Origin: a virus
Strand: one strand, 5' to 3'
Virus record (IMG/VR): IMGVR_UViG_3300049856_000280
Coordinates: 1-32,072 of that record
Length of the DNA stretch: 32,072 bases
Both the position numbers and the translations under genes were made by a program. The notes beneath the pieces are model-generated. The model did not search any database, had not been told where the DNA came from, and saw only the letters and a list, made by a program, of their open reading frames with translations. Positions within the stretch are counted from its first letter, which is position 1, and each line of letters starts with the position of its first letter. Below, piece by piece: positions 19,911-30,900 of this stretch.

Positions 19911-20218
19911 TCGGTAACTACAGTAAGATCACCGTTAAAGACTATGAACTATCAAGGGTTCAAGATGCCGTTTCTTCAGCTCTGAATGGTCTCGGTGACG
20001 TACCATTCATTAACGGAGTGGTGGTTGAAAACGTTCCTCTGCTGTCTGCCAGCGATAATCAGATATTCCATGGCCTAGGACGAACCTTTAGGTATTGGTT
20101 AATACTTCGTAATAACGAGAACTCTGTTATTTATGAGGCACCAACTCAGACTTTTCCTGACAAGATCTTAACTTTGAAATGTACTGCTAATTGCACCGTA
20201 TCGGTGTGGGTGGGTTAA
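19907..20218 (+). CDS. small tail/connector protein (103 aa)
   Basis: The gene starts at ATG 19907 in an ATGA overlap with the adaptor; an in-frame start at 19877 lies inside that gene. The 103-residue product has a helical N-terminal third (VQDAVSSALNGLG) and a beta-rich rest (NGVVVENVPLLSASDNQIFHG; KILTLKCTANCTVSVWVG), which looks like a small domain found in phage tail or fibre attachment proteins. Specific role unknown. Confidence 0.75.
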   Translation: MIGNYSKITVKDYELSRVQDAVSSALNGLGDVPFINGVVVENVPLLSASDNQIFHGLGRTFRYWLILRNNENSVIYEAPTQTFPDKILTLKCTANCTVSVWVG

Positions 20219-20219
20219 T

Positions 20220-21629
20220 ATGTCTACAACGTTCATGGGTTTAGTTCTTCCTAGCGTCTCGGTAACTATTGGGCCAACTTGGGCAAGTAACCTAAACACA
20301 GCATTAACATCAATTGACGAGCATGACCATAGCTCTGGTAAGGGCAAACAAGTTCCTTCCGGAGGCATTGGGATTGATGGGAACCTATCATTTAACTCAT
20401 ACAAGATCACCTCTCTAAAGGGTTCTAACTACACCTCTGAGAGCGTTACAACATCTGATCTGAGATCCATCTACTCGGTTAATGGGGATCTTTACTATAA
20501 CAACGGTTCTGGTATTGCCATTAAACTTACCTCTGGGACAGGCATTAATATTGCCGGAACTGGTACTATTGGCGGTGATTACGGTGGTCCTGGAATTAAT
20601 GCCTCTGTTGTTTATACAGATTCAATTAAGACTTTCACATTTAATCAGGCTGCCAACACTCCAGCGAAGATGGCTTTTGGAGATATTATCCTTGGCGAGA
20701 CGATTGCCTCTCCTCAGACAATTACTCTTAAGTCTCCAGCCAGCCTAGCCGCAAGCTATAGCTTAACCCTTCCAACAGCGTTGCCAGCTAGTACAAAAAT
20801 ACCTCAGGTTTCTTCTGCCGGAGCACTTAGCTTTGGTGATTTCGATGGAACTACCTTAGAGAATAGCTCAGGATCATTTAGAGTTAAAGACCTTGGGGTT
20901 AGCTATGCTAAGCACACATTGCCTGTTTACGAAACTTCTTTAGGAAGAACGTTCACAGTAACTATAGCTACCCCTGGTGTTGTGACAGCTACAGCTCACG
21001 GATATTCAACGAATGATCCTGTGGTTCTGTACTCTACCGGCGCCCTGCCAACAGGCATTGTAAACTACACCAAATACTTTGCTAGGAACGTAACAGCTAA
21101 TACCTTTGAATTGTCTGCAACATCTGGCGGTGCATCAATCAATACGACAGGATCTCAGTCTGGAACTCATTATGTTCAGAAGGTTACGACTGCTGGTAAG
21201 AAGTTCATGGGATTACCTACTGGACAAAATAACACCTCAACAACAAGCGTTGTTGCAACTCAGTATTTAGTAGCCATTGAATCTACTGGTGGAAGAATAA
21301 AGGTGGATTACCGTGCAGCTGATACAGCTACTTCTTATATAAGGATTGCCGGTATATCAACAGCAACTCAAATTCTAACTGGAATAAATTTATTATATAA
21401 AAGAAACGGCACGAATGTCGCCAATATGTCTATCTACGCTCAAAGGGGAACAACGGCAGCTGCTCTAAGCATTGATAACTACTTCCCTTGTTCTGGGTTT
21501 GGTTTTATCGATCCATCACCAACGGTAGGTGTTAATTTTTATATCCTAGAGTTTGCATGTCAGAGCGCAAACACATCAAACGCAGAGCTAAACCAGTTTT
21601 ATATTTTCGCTGAGGAGATCTTTATCTAA
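20220..21629 (+). CDS. fibre-like structural protein (469 aa)
   Basis: The protein starts MSTTFMGLVLPSVSVTIGP, followed by DEHDHSSGKGKQVPSGGI, a leader common to phage fibre or head-fibre proteins. The next part has repeats of short beta strands, rich in Thr, Ser, Gly and Ala. Residues about 245-325 (TATAHGYSTNDPVVLY; GALPTGIVNYTKYF; NTFELSATSGG) match a beta module that recurs in many phage structural proteins. The C-terminal 130 residues (VDYRAADTATSYIRIAG) are a probable beta-sandwich head. A receptor-binding or head-fibre job is likely, but no receptor can be named. Confidence 0.82.
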   Translation: MSTTFMGLVLPSVSVTIGPTWASNLNTALTSIDEHDHSSGKGKQVPSGGIGIDGNLSFNSYKITSLKGSNYTSESVTTSDLRSIYSVNGDLYYNNGSGIAIKLTSGTGINIAGTGTIGGDYGGPGINASVVYTDSIKTFTFNQAANTPAKMAFGDIILGETIASPQTITLKSPASLAASYSLTLPTALPASTKIPQVSSAGALSFGDFDGTTLENSSGSFRVKDLGVSYAKHTLPVYETSLGRTFTVTIATPGVVTATAHGYSTNDPVVLYSTGALPTGIVNYTKYFARNVTANTFELSATSGGASINTTGSQSGTHYVQKVTTAGKKFMGLPTGQNNTSTTSVVATQYLVAIESTGGRIKVDYRAADTATSYIRIAGISTATQILTGINLLYKRNGTNVANMSIYAQRGTTAAALSIDNYFPCSGFGFIDPSPTVGVNFYILEFACQSANTSNAELNQFYIFAEEIFI

Positions 21630-24544
21630 TGCCTTTAGAAAAGCAGACGATAGATATACCTTTTGCAGGATCTCTCGACACCAAGTCGGACTCTAAACAC
21701 GTTGCGCCTGGTGACTTACTTCTGCTTGAAAATGGCACTTTCCAGAAAAGAAATAAGATTCAAAAGCGTCCAGGATACGATGAATACGATGCTCCTGCTT
21801 CATTAGGTCAGGGGTTGTCCTCATTTAGGGATGAACTGATATCTTTCGGATCTGGGTCAGTTTTCACATTAAACTCTCAAAACGGTTCATGGATTAATAA
21901 AGGCAAAGCCCAGAGCGTAAAGAATAACGTTTATTCTATAGTATCTAATGGATTTCGAAACTCTGCGTATGACTCCTTCGCTCTAAATGACAAGGTAGGA
22001 TTAATTACTGGGTTCAATGGCACCTCTGCTGACTACTTCTTTATCGATAAGGACACTAAAGCCATTATTGATAGTGGTACAAAAACAACAGATTACAGTT
22101 CTCAAGCGGTCTCTTGCGGGGAATACATATATTTATTTGTTAACGATGCAAGTTCCCTTAAGGTTTATAGGAGATCAAAGAATACTCCTACGATTGAAAC
22201 CACAGCAACGCCATTCTCTGACGTTAGGGCTTTGGCCAACTCATTTACTGTTAATGTCTACGGTACAAAGATGGTCATCAGTTATATCGATACATCTTTC
22301 AATCTTAAGCTAGCTTATATAACTCAAGATATGGCTCCGGGATCTCCCGCGAATGGTAACCCATCACCGATCACCGTGGCGGCTGCAACCATTAATACCG
22401 GGAACGTTTACGTCTCTTCTTTAAATAAGTTTTTCGTGTTCTATACGAATGCAGCCAATGATTTAAAAGTAAGCACTTACAATGATAACTTCACCGCAGT
22501 TGCTACGGCCACGGCAATTGAGGCAGGGATAGGAACTACAGCGGTAGGTTATCATGCATCTGATGACTCATACGGAACTGTTAGCGTTTACTATTTAAAG
22601 AATGCAGGGGGATCTGCTCTTGATCATATCAGGAAGGCCAGGATTAACTCTTCTGGAGCCGTTGCTTCGGCGGCAGCAGACTTTCTAATTAACGCCAAGA
22701 TAGTGGGTAATCCAATTTATTGGACCTCTCAGGCTAAGCACTTTACCTTGCTAAGCCTTAACTCTTCAGTCCAGCCAACGATCTATATGGTTGATGAGGA
22801 TGGCCGTATTGTGAGTCACTTTCTCGTGGGCACGGCGGCTCCAAGGACGGATAAACCGTGCCCATGGGTTTTAGACGGCGACACTATTTATTTTGTTTCA
22901 AGAGAAATTACTGATCTCGCTCCTCAGGTTGGATCTTCCAATGCGTACGTGACGGACCTAATAACCTGTGACCTAGATCCTGATGAAAACTTCTATACTA
23001 AAGAGGTTGGCGGAGTGCTTCAGATCTCTGGTGGTATTTCTCAGTTGTACGATGGCGTTGGTGTTTACGAGAACGGTTTCCTTCATTACCCAGAATACAC
23101 AGCCGTACCAACGGTTACTGCTTCAGCTGTTCAGTCAGGTACTTACTTGGTCTACGTTATCTGGGAGTGGATCGATAATAAGGGAAACGTCCACCGGTCA
23201 AGCCCAGGAACTCCTCAGTCAGTTGTCGTGCCAACGAGCAATACCCATAAGATTGATATTTCAATTAAGAATCTTCACTACACTATTCATGGTGGGAATG
23301 CTGTTATTTATTGCACTCAAGCTAATGGTACAATCCCCTATAGGGTGAGCACGACAGCAACTAGCACAACTACCGACTACATAACGTCTTCCATAACTAC
23401 GAACCTAACAAGTTACGTTGCTAATCAGATATTATATACCACTGGGAACGTTCTCGATAACGCCACAATCCCTTCAGCAAGGATTATCGAGAGCTATAAA
23501 GACGTTCTTATTCTGGCTGGTCTAGAGAATGATCTGGACCTTTGGTATTCAAAGAAAGTGACAGACGGGGTAAGTGTATCTTTTAACGAGTCTTTTAAGA
23601 CAACGTTAAATGCTCTTGGTGGTCCTATAAAAGCTGTTAAGTATATGGATGATAAGCTCCTTGTTTTTAAAGATAGTCTTATTTTCGCAGGGGCTGGGGA
23701 AACACCTAACGATCTTGGCCAGGGTGGAACATTTGGAAACTTTGAGTTGGTATCTTCTGACGTTGGCTGCCCTTATCCTAACAGTGTTGTTCTTACTCCA
23801 GATGGTGTGATGTTTAAATCATACAAAGGATTTTACCTAATCAACCGCTCTCTAAGTGTTGAGTATATTGGCGCTAGGGTTGAGGATTATAACGATCTGA
23901 CAGTTGTTTCTGGGGACCTTCTCCAGGATAAGAACCAAATAAGGTTCATTCATCAAGATGGCGAGTGCGTGGTCTATGACTATTTCTGGAAGAAGTGGTC
24001 AGTATTCACCAATCACGAGGCTATCGACGCTTGTGTATGGAAGGGTATCTATACTTACATGCGAGCCGATGGGTTCGCAGTTTATTACCAGAATGAGTCT
24101 TCGTTTAAAGATAGCCTTGAATCTTATAAACTTAAGATAGGCACTGCTTGGATTAAGCTTAATGGCTTGCAGGGGTATCAAAGAGTGCAAAGAGTTTATC
24201 TTCTGGGTGATTACCTATCAACTCACTACTTAAGAGTTGGTGTCTATTACGACTATGAAGAGTTTGAACGGAACAACTATAGCTTTGAGGCTTCTAATGT
24301 GGTGGTAAATACTGCCTATGGCGACTCTGGAGACTATGGGGACGAGTCTTTGTATGGTGGTTCTGATAACGGTGTTTACCAATTCAGCATCCATCTTGCC
24401 CGTCAAAAATGTCAGGCTATTAGGTTTGTATTAGAGGATCAGTCTCCTGGGGATTTATCACAGTCTTATTCTATTAGTGATTTAAGCCTTGAGGTTGGAA
24501 TTAAGAAGGGTCTGAATAAGCTTAGAAATAGTAAGTCTTTATAG
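21629..24544 (+). CDS. large tail protein (nozzle/stabilisation-like)
   Basis: This 971-residue protein is beta-rich throughout, starting QTIDIPFAGSLDTKSDSKHV, with KRPGYDEYDAP and FRDELISFGSGSVFTL, which is typical of the long tail or DNA-stabilisation proteins of short-tailed phages (P22 gp10-like or T7 gp12-like in job). Other strands: LVYVIWEWIDNKGNVHRSS; VIYCTQANGTIPYR. It follows a fibre-like gene and precedes the ejection proteins. The TAATG start overlap shows coupling. It probably forms the tail nozzle or closes the channel; the precise family is not proven. Confidence 0.8.
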   Translation: MPLEKQTIDIPFAGSLDTKSDSKHVAPGDLLLLENGTFQKRNKIQKRPGYDEYDAPASLGQGLSSFRDELISFGSGSVFTLNSQNGSWINKGKAQSVKNNVYSIVSNGFRNSAYDSFALNDKVGLITGFNGTSADYFFIDKDTKAIIDSGTKTTDYSSQAVSCGEYIYLFVNDASSLKVYRRSKNTPTIETTATPFSDVRALANSFTVNVYGTKMVISYIDTSFNLKLAYITQDMAPGSPANGNPSPITVAAATINTGNVYVSSLNKFFVFYTNAANDLKVSTYNDNFTAVATATAIEAGIGTTAVGYHASDDSYGTVSVYYLKNAGGSALDHIRKARINSSGAVASAAADFLINAKIVGNPIYWTSQAKHFTLLSLNSSVQPTIYMVDEDGRIVSHFLVGTAAPRTDKPCPWVLDGDTIYFVSREITDLAPQVGSSNAYVTDLITCDLDPDENFYTKEVGGVLQISGGISQLYDGVGVYENGFLHYPEYTAVPTVTASAVQSGTYLVYVIWEWIDNKGNVHRSSPGTPQSVVVPTSNTHKIDISIKNLHYTIHGGNAVIYCTQANGTIPYRVSTTATSTTTDYITSSITTNLTSYVANQILYTTGNVLDNATIPSARIIESYKDVLILAGLENDLDLWYSKKVTDGVSVSFNESFKTTLNALGGPIKAVKYMDDKLLVFKDSLIFAGAGETPNDLGQGGTFGNFELVSSDVGCPYPNSVVLTPDGVMFKSYKGFYLINRSLSVEYIGARVEDYNDLTVVSGDLLQDKNQIRFIHQDGECVVYDYFWKKWSVFTNHEAIDACVWKGIYTYMRADGFAVYYQNESSFKDSLESYKLKIGTAWIKLNGLQGYQRVQRVYLLGDYLSTHYLRVGVYYDYEEFERNNYSFEASNVVVNTAYGDSGDYGDESLYGGSDNGVYQFSIHLARQKCQAIRFVLEDQSPGDLSQSYSISDLSLEVGIKKGLNKLRNSKSL

Positions 24545-24553
24545 GAGGGTTTT

Positions 24554-25354
24554 GTGGGTCTTAAAGAAGATATTGAAAAACTAAACGCTCTTAGGTCCAA
24601 GACTCCAGCTGGAGGACCAATATCTACATCTCAACCTGGGAAGGGTAATATCTCTGGGACTAAGGCTCCTATTGATACCGGAAGAGTTTCAACAATGCCG
24701 GTTGATGAGGTTCCTGAGGAAAGATGGGTTAATCGATCCAATACATTAATCAGAGACGCTGGTCTAGCATCGCAAAATGTCTTACCAATACAAGGGCAGC
24801 AAAATGAACTCATGGGAGCTCTTCAGCAGAGGGCAATGGGCCAAGGAGTTAGTCCTGCAGAATTGGCCTTAAGAGCACAACAGGAGAGAAACTTGTCAGG
24901 CGCTATTGGGCAGCAGCACGCAATGAAAAACCCACTACTTGCTCAGCATCTAGGCAATCAGATATTATCTCAGCAAAACGCTGGGGCTCTTCAGCAGGCA
25001 CAAGCGATGCGTGGACAAGAGGTTATGGGTGCTAATAGCCAATTGATCCAGGCTGGTCAGGCTCAACAACAGATGCAGCAGAATTATGCTTTAAATCTTC
25101 AAAAGATAGCTCAACAATATGAAATGATGGGCTGGGACCAAGAGAAATCATGGCTACTAGCTCAACAACAGATGCAGGGATTGAAGGCTGCCAAACAAAG
25201 GCAGGATAACGCTCAAAATGCAGGATTACTTGGTGGGTTGTTTAGTGCTGGCGGCGCAATTGTTGGTGGTATTTACGGAGGTCCTGGTGGTGCTGTGGCT
25301 GGCGGGACCGTTGGCGGCGCGATAGGTCAGGGCATTGCTGGAGGAGGGTCTTAA
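24554..25354 (+). CDS. Gln-rich ejection-like protein A
   Basis: The GTG start follows AGGAGGG. The 266-residue product is very Gln/Ala-rich and helical in its middle (LSQQNAGALQQAQAMRGQEV; QMQQNYALNLQKIAQQYEMM) and ends in a Gly-rich hydrophobic segment (GGLFSAGGAIVGGIYGG; AGGTVGGAIGQGIAGG) able to enter membranes. This is a profile of proteins ejected into the host with the DNA. The IAQQYEMMGWDQEKSW helix and following region recur in the next protein, so they are paralogues. Confidence 0.8.
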   Translation: MGLKEDIEKLNALRSKTPAGGPISTSQPGKGNISGTKAPIDTGRVSTMPVDEVPEERWVNRSNTLIRDAGLASQNVLPIQGQQNELMGALQQRAMGQGVSPAELALRAQQERNLSGAIGQQHAMKNPLLAQHLGNQILSQQNAGALQQAQAMRGQEVMGANSQLIQAGQAQQQMQQNYALNLQKIAQQYEMMGWDQEKSWLLAQQQMQGLKAAKQRQDNAQNAGLLGGLFSAGGAIVGGIYGGPGGAVAGGTVGGAIGQGIAGGGS

Positions 25355-25355
25355 T

Positions 25356-26339
25356 ATGGCAGGAGTTTTTGGTGGATTCATCGATACTGTTACCGGTCGT
25401 CCTCAGGGTTCAACTGATGAAGATTGGAATAGATCAGATCTTGGAGCTGGGCAAAGGGCTCCTCAGCAGTTGGCCGGACAGGGTTGGGATTGGCTAGGCA
25501 ATCGTGTTGGCGGTAACATAGGAAAAGAAATGCAGCATCACGCTGGAACTATCAATGATTCTCAGACTGGCTGGGATGCTTACATGAGGACTCTTTCAGA
25601 GCTTCCAGAAAGCGTCAGGATCGCCACTGGCATGGGTCCAAAGAACTATGATGAATTCAACCTTGTTATGCCTGGAGGGGCAGCAGACGCCTCTAAACGA
25701 TTTACAGGGCAACGTCAGGCCAACGAAGCAGCAGCAGGGAATGTAGATCTTACTTCTGGTCAGGGTTTTGCTGGAAACGGCATTGGTAATTTATATTCAA
25801 TGGCTCAGAATCCTCAGTTAAGCCAAGCTCAGAAGATGTCTCAAGCTCAGATGGCTATTAATGCTAACCAACAACAAGCTATGCTTAGAAGTCAGCATGG
25901 CGGGGGAGTTGGGGCTTCACAAAGGATGGCTGGACAACAATTGGCTCAGCAGAATCAAGAGATGATTGGCCAGACACAACCGTTAGCGGCTCAAGAGCAA
26001 ATTCAGGCTCAAACAGGAGCTATTTCCGGGATGACTAATCAAACTGTTCAGCAAAGACAATATGAAATGCAGCTTCAAGACTTAGCTAAGCAATATGAGA
26101 TGTTAGGACTTGATAAATATCAGGCTCAACTTCAAGCTCAGTTATATGCAAAAGGACTTCAGGCGCAGAACTCAGCAGCAGAGACAGCATTGAGAAATCA
26201 GGTTTATGGTGGTCTTTTAAGTGCTGGATCAGGGATAGCTATGCAGGGATTTGGCTCGAAACAACCGCAGCAACCAACGCAATCACAATGGCAAGCTGCG
26301 CCGATGGGTACTTATGACCCAAGCATTGTTGGAGCTTAG
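25356..26339 (+). CDS. Gln-rich ejection-like protein B
   Basis: The ATG at 25356 follows GGAGGG, two bases after the preceding stop; an earlier in-frame start lies in that gene. The 327-residue product has a Gly/Trp-containing head (GQGWDWLGNRVGGNIG) and a Gln/Ala helical body (NPQLSQAQKMSQAQMAINAN; LAQQNQEMIGQ). The C-terminal LAKQYEMLGLDKYQAQLQAQ and YGGLLSAGSGIAMQG match the parallel part of protein A, so the two genes derive from a duplication. Likely an internal virion/ejection component. Confidence 0.8.
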   Translation: MAGVFGGFIDTVTGRPQGSTDEDWNRSDLGAGQRAPQQLAGQGWDWLGNRVGGNIGKEMQHHAGTINDSQTGWDAYMRTLSELPESVRIATGMGPKNYDEFNLVMPGGAADASKRFTGQRQANEAAAGNVDLTSGQGFAGNGIGNLYSMAQNPQLSQAQKMSQAQMAINANQQQAMLRSQHGGGVGASQRMAGQQLAQQNQEMIGQTQPLAAQEQIQAQTGAISGMTNQTVQQRQYEMQLQDLAKQYEMLGLDKYQAQLQAQLYAKGLQAQNSAAETALRNQVYGGLLSAGSGIAMQGFGSKQPQQPTQSQWQAAPMGTYDPSIVGA

Positions 26340-26364
26340 TTTTTAATAAAATGGAGGCCATGGA

Positions 26365-27942
26365 ATGGCAGCATATTTAGGAAATAGTGGTCAGGCTTTT
26401 AACTTTCTAACCCCTGGTGGTGAGGTTATTCAGTCTGATCCTAGACAACTTGATCCTAACTTTTTACAGAGTATTCAATCTGTTCCTGGGATTAGTCAGC
26501 AGCAACCAGTGCAAGCCATCCAGAATAATGGTTTACAAAAATTAACGGAAACCCCTGAATATGAGCAATTACAAAGCACAAATCCTTTGGAGACTCTATG
26601 GGATCAAGGCGCCAGGCAGCGAGATCCTTATGAGGGTATGGATCGCCAGGAATACTTGGCGGCTAAGGAAAATGAAAAGTCTGGTGTTGGTCCTTCTGTT
26701 GATATATCAAGCCAAGCAGTTAAGCCTAACGTAGAAGCAGGAGATCATTTCGTTGGGAACGCTCCAGCGATGATTCCTTCTGCTATGAATACTCCTGGAT
26801 TAATGAAAAATCCTTATGGCATGATGGAGTCTGGAATTAAGCAGCAGACTAAGGCTGAAACTGATGCCGCATTAGCGCATCAAAATGCCTATAAAGAGAT
26901 GCTTGATGCGAATCAGGCTAGAGATGCTGCGTACATAGAAAAACAACAAGAGATTAACGATAATTTATCATCTGAATATTCAAAACTTAACCAACTTACT
27001 GACTCTTATAATAAAGCGTCTGCAGTTGATCCAAACAGGATCTATAAAAACCAAACTACTGGCGGAAAAATCCAAGCTTCAATTGCTCTTATTTTAGGCG
27101 GTCTTGGTGGTGCTCTTCAGGGAACTGGTAGAAACGTTGCCTTAGATATGATGAATCAAGCTATTGATCGAGATATCGATGCTCAGAAAGCAGACTTATC
27201 TAAAAAAGGATCATCAATTCAACTTCAAGGAAATACTATCGGCCAGCTTCGCGCTCAGCTAGGTGATCTGCATAGCGCTGAAACAGCGTATAGAAAGATT
27301 GCCCTGGATAATATTGAAATGCGTTTAAACAAAGATCTTGCTGGAGTTCAGGGAACTATGGCTGAAGCTCGCGGTAAACAAGCTCTTGGTCAGATACAGG
27401 TACAAAAACAGATGCTACAGCAGCAGATGCAGCAGCAAGTCATGCAAAAATCAATAACTCAAAAAGTATCTCAGGACGGCATTCTTCCTAAAGAGTGGTA
27501 CGCTGCTCTGCCGGAGAATATGAGAGAAAAACTAGTCCCGTTGAATGATAAAGAATACGGTGTTGCGATTAACGAGAAGGATGCGACCGATCTTAGAGAG
27601 ATCGCAGCGTCTACACATTCTGTAAACCAACTACTTGATGATGTTTTAGACATGAGTAAAAAAGGTGTTCTCGATAAGAAGTTTGCCACTCAATCTAGGG
27701 GCCAGATTTTATCTAAAATTGCTGCGGTAAAGAACATGGGAAGGGCTGCCTTTAAAATGGGAACACTTGATGAGCAGGCAGAGAGAATGCTGACGGAAAT
27801 GACCGGTGATCCAACATCTATTTTTTCTAGTAAAGCACAAGCCCAGCTGCAAACCTTTAAAGAAACAATGCAGCAATTGAAGGATGATCGTTTTAGCTCT
27901 GGCTTGGTCGGTTATAGCAGAACGCCAACTAAAGGAAAATAA
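26365..27942 (+). CDS. Gln-rich internal virion protein C
   Basis: The 525-residue product starts behind GGAGG. After a mixed N-terminus (NFLTPGGEVIQSDPRQLD), the middle has a helix and a glycine-rich hydrophobic stretch (KIQASIALILGGLGGALQGTG), and then long Gln-rich coiled coils (QIQVQKQMLQQQMQQQVMQK). The C-terminus is helical and charged. This combination of a short membrane-like segment and long helices resembles podovirus ejection proteins. It shares its last base with the start of the next gene (TAATG). The specific role is unknown. Confidence 0.8.
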   Translation: MAAYLGNSGQAFNFLTPGGEVIQSDPRQLDPNFLQSIQSVPGISQQQPVQAIQNNGLQKLTETPEYEQLQSTNPLETLWDQGARQRDPYEGMDRQEYLAAKENEKSGVGPSVDISSQAVKPNVEAGDHFVGNAPAMIPSAMNTPGLMKNPYGMMESGIKQQTKAETDAALAHQNAYKEMLDANQARDAAYIEKQQEINDNLSSEYSKLNQLTDSYNKASAVDPNRIYKNQTTGGKIQASIALILGGLGGALQGTGRNVALDMMNQAIDRDIDAQKADLSKKGSSIQLQGNTIGQLRAQLGDLHSAETAYRKIALDNIEMRLNKDLAGVQGTMAEARGKQALGQIQVQKQMLQQQMQQQVMQKSITQKVSQDGILPKEWYAALPENMREKLVPLNDKEYGVAINEKDATDLREIAASTHSVNQLLDDVLDMSKKGVLDKKFATQSRGQILSKIAAVKNMGRAAFKMGTLDEQAERMLTEMTGDPTSIFSSKAQAQLQTFKETMQQLKDDRFSSGLVGYSRTPTKGK

Positions 27943-30900
27943 TGGCAGATCCAAAGAACAATGAGGGGTCAAAATTATTAGAAGGGTTCACTCCAGACCA
28001 TGTTCAGGCCTATGACATAAACCATAGGCCTGTTGATGTTTCCTCAACTGAATTGCCTAACCTTTTCCAAAAAGGTCACTTAACTTTTAATACAAAAGAC
28101 TCAATCCCAATGATCGATAGCTCTGGGAAAAAGGTCTATATTGAGCCTCAGAATTTTAACCGTGCTCTTAATGACGGCTGGAAGTTTGACACTCCAGAGA
28201 TGCAGGCTAAAAGGTTTGTAGAGGAAAAATACTCTGAGACTCCAGAGCAGCTAAAGGCCGGCCTTGAGGCTGTGGCTAGAGGATTAAGCTTTGGACTTAG
28301 TGATCCTGTTCTCGTATCTCTTGGGGCCGATAAAGATCAATTGAAGGCCAGGGAAGAGGTTAATCCAGGGATAGCGGCCACAGGAGAGATCGTTGGGACC
28401 GTTGCTCCAATGTTATTGTCTGGCGGTGCCGCTGCCGGTGCTCCTGCGGTTAGGGGATTAGCTAAAGCAACGCCAGTAATGCTTACAACTAAGGCAGGGC
28501 AGTTATTTGAAAGAAGTGTTCAAGGATTAGTTGGCCAGGAGGCTAAGACCTTTGCTGGGAAAGCTATTCAAAAAGCGATCCCTAAGATGGCTGGAAGTGC
28601 TGTTGAAGGTGCTATTTATGGGGCAGCTCACACCGTTTCTGAGGCTGCCCTCGGCGACGCTGAGTTAAACGCCGAAACTTTGATGGCTAATGTCGGTCCT
28701 GCTGCCTTATTGGGAGGAGCCATTGGTGGTGGTGTTGGTTTTTTAGAGGCAACTGCGCCTTATCTTGAAAAGACATTCATGACCGCTCGTGAAAAAGTTG
28801 GTGTTGGTGCCAAAAAAATGATGGCTGCCTACTACGGAGTTAGTCCAGAGACTATTGACGACTTCATCAAGTACAAGCCTTCTGTCGATGCAGCATCTCC
28901 ACTAGCAGACATCAAAGACGATCTTCACTTCAAACTATCTGAGATTCATGACTCATACAAAAAAGGTGAGATGAAGTACGATCAGGCAGTGAAGGAGTTT
29001 AAGGACTTTGCTAAGTCAGAAAAAAAAGCTCGTGGATTAGGTATTGAAAAAGAGGAGGAGCTTTTAAGGTCTGCTAAGGATGAGTTTGATAATTATGAAT
29101 TATCTTATGAGGAATCATCTAGAAACAAACTAAAGACAGTAGCTGAGAAGCTTGTCGATAACTCTCAAAGATTAAGAGAGTCGATGATTGCAAAATCAAA
29201 TGCATCATTCGATTTGGTTTCTGACCTTAACTTTAAAACATCTGAAATTCAAGATGCCTGGGGTAAACTTGCAAAGGAGTATGGAGAAGGGGTTACGACA
29301 GCTAAGAAATCTGTTGGCGCTTGGATTAAGGAGACCTCAGACTGGCTATCTCAGTATGGTGACAATCTTAATGGTGCTCAAGTAAAGAAGATAATCCAGG
29401 AGCTAGACCAGACGCTATCTGGTAAGTTCAACGCTGGTGCCGCTGACTTTGATAAGCTTTTAACTAATGCTCAGAAAAATATCCGTTACTCTTTGGACGA
29501 TATCTTAAAGTCAGCAAGCCCTGAGTATAAGATGGCGATGCAAGATGTTTCTGGTGATGTTAAGCTTCTTAAGTCTCTTAATAAATATGATGACTACAGG
29601 GAGGCTCTTGCTTCTCTAGAGAACATGTCTGGACGACTAACTAAACAAGAAGACTTATTGCAGATCAAAAAACTTGAAGAGCAGTTTGGGGAGTCTTATT
29701 CAAAAGACATCGAGGAATTTGTAAACAGGAAATCCAATATAGAGGGCTCAAAAGCAGCTCAAAGGCTTAGTGAGAAGAAGTCTTTAATTGATCGTCTAAA
29801 ATCAAAAGAGGCGTCTGAGATATTTGAGCAGCAATTAAACTCATCTCCTGAGTTTAAAGAAATGTTAGCTAAGCAGGCAGAGTTAAATGAGCAGATCTTA
29901 ACGAAGGAGAACCTTCACGGAGTTACTCCTGGTCAGGTTAGAGGAATAGTTGATAAAGCATCTCGTGGGGATAAAATCGCTATTCGCCAGGTTTCAGCTA
30001 TTGAAAAGGTGACTGGCATACAGAATTTAGCGGAAAAGATTAAAATATCAGGGGTGAAGGATGCTTTCGATAAAACCTTTCAACGAGGTTCTAGAAACGT
30101 TCTACTCAACACTGTTATGGGCAGTGCTATTGGCGGCGTTGGTGGTGGTGTTGCTGGAGCAGCATGGGGAATGATTGTTGATCAATTCGGCCCATCTATA
30201 GCTAAGATTCTTTTAAATAAGTACATCTCTCTAGCCGCCATGGAAAAGATGGGGATTGATGTCTCAAAACAGATGTCTCAGAAGGCTGCAAACTTCCTTA
30301 ACCAACCTACTCTATTAGAGGCGGGTAGAAAATATTCTCTCCCATTAATGATCGATTTTAAGAGTAAGGAAGAAGATAAGGAAAAGAAGAAGCCAAGATC
30401 TGTTTCTAGGTTAACACCTGAAGAGTGGGGAAAGGTTAGCGAGCAAATAACGAAGGTTGCAAGCAACCCATCTGCCGTTATGGATCAAGCCTCTGACTCT
30501 TTAAAGGAGATCTCTAAAGTAGCGCCAAATATAGGTTCTTCTATGATCCAAAAATCGGTGGTTGCAACGCAGTTTCTTTATTCAAAGCTTCCTAAAGATC
30601 CACTAGCGCAGTTTGGAATGATGAAAAGCAAGAGCTGGAGACCTTCTGACTATGAGCTTTCAAAGTTTTCAAGGTATCTTACTGCTGTAAACGATCCTGT
30701 AAGTGTCTTTAGCGATCTAGAGGCTGGGGTTATTACTAATGAGCAGGTCGAGGCACTGAAGACAGTTTATCCAAAGATGTACAACTCGGTAGTTCAGCAA
30801 ATGGCTGAGAATATGGCAGAGATGAAAGAAGACCTTCCATATGAAAAGAAATTAAAACTATCGATCTTCTTTGATGTACCTATGGATGCTGCTGCAGATC

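Noticed and set aside
20220-21629. Diversity-generating retroelement target in the fibre-like gene
   Set aside because: No reverse transcriptase gene and no template/variable repeat pair was seen in the window.
22983-23348. 121-residue frame inside the large tail gene
   Set aside because: Out-of-frame shadow with untypical composition and no start signal.
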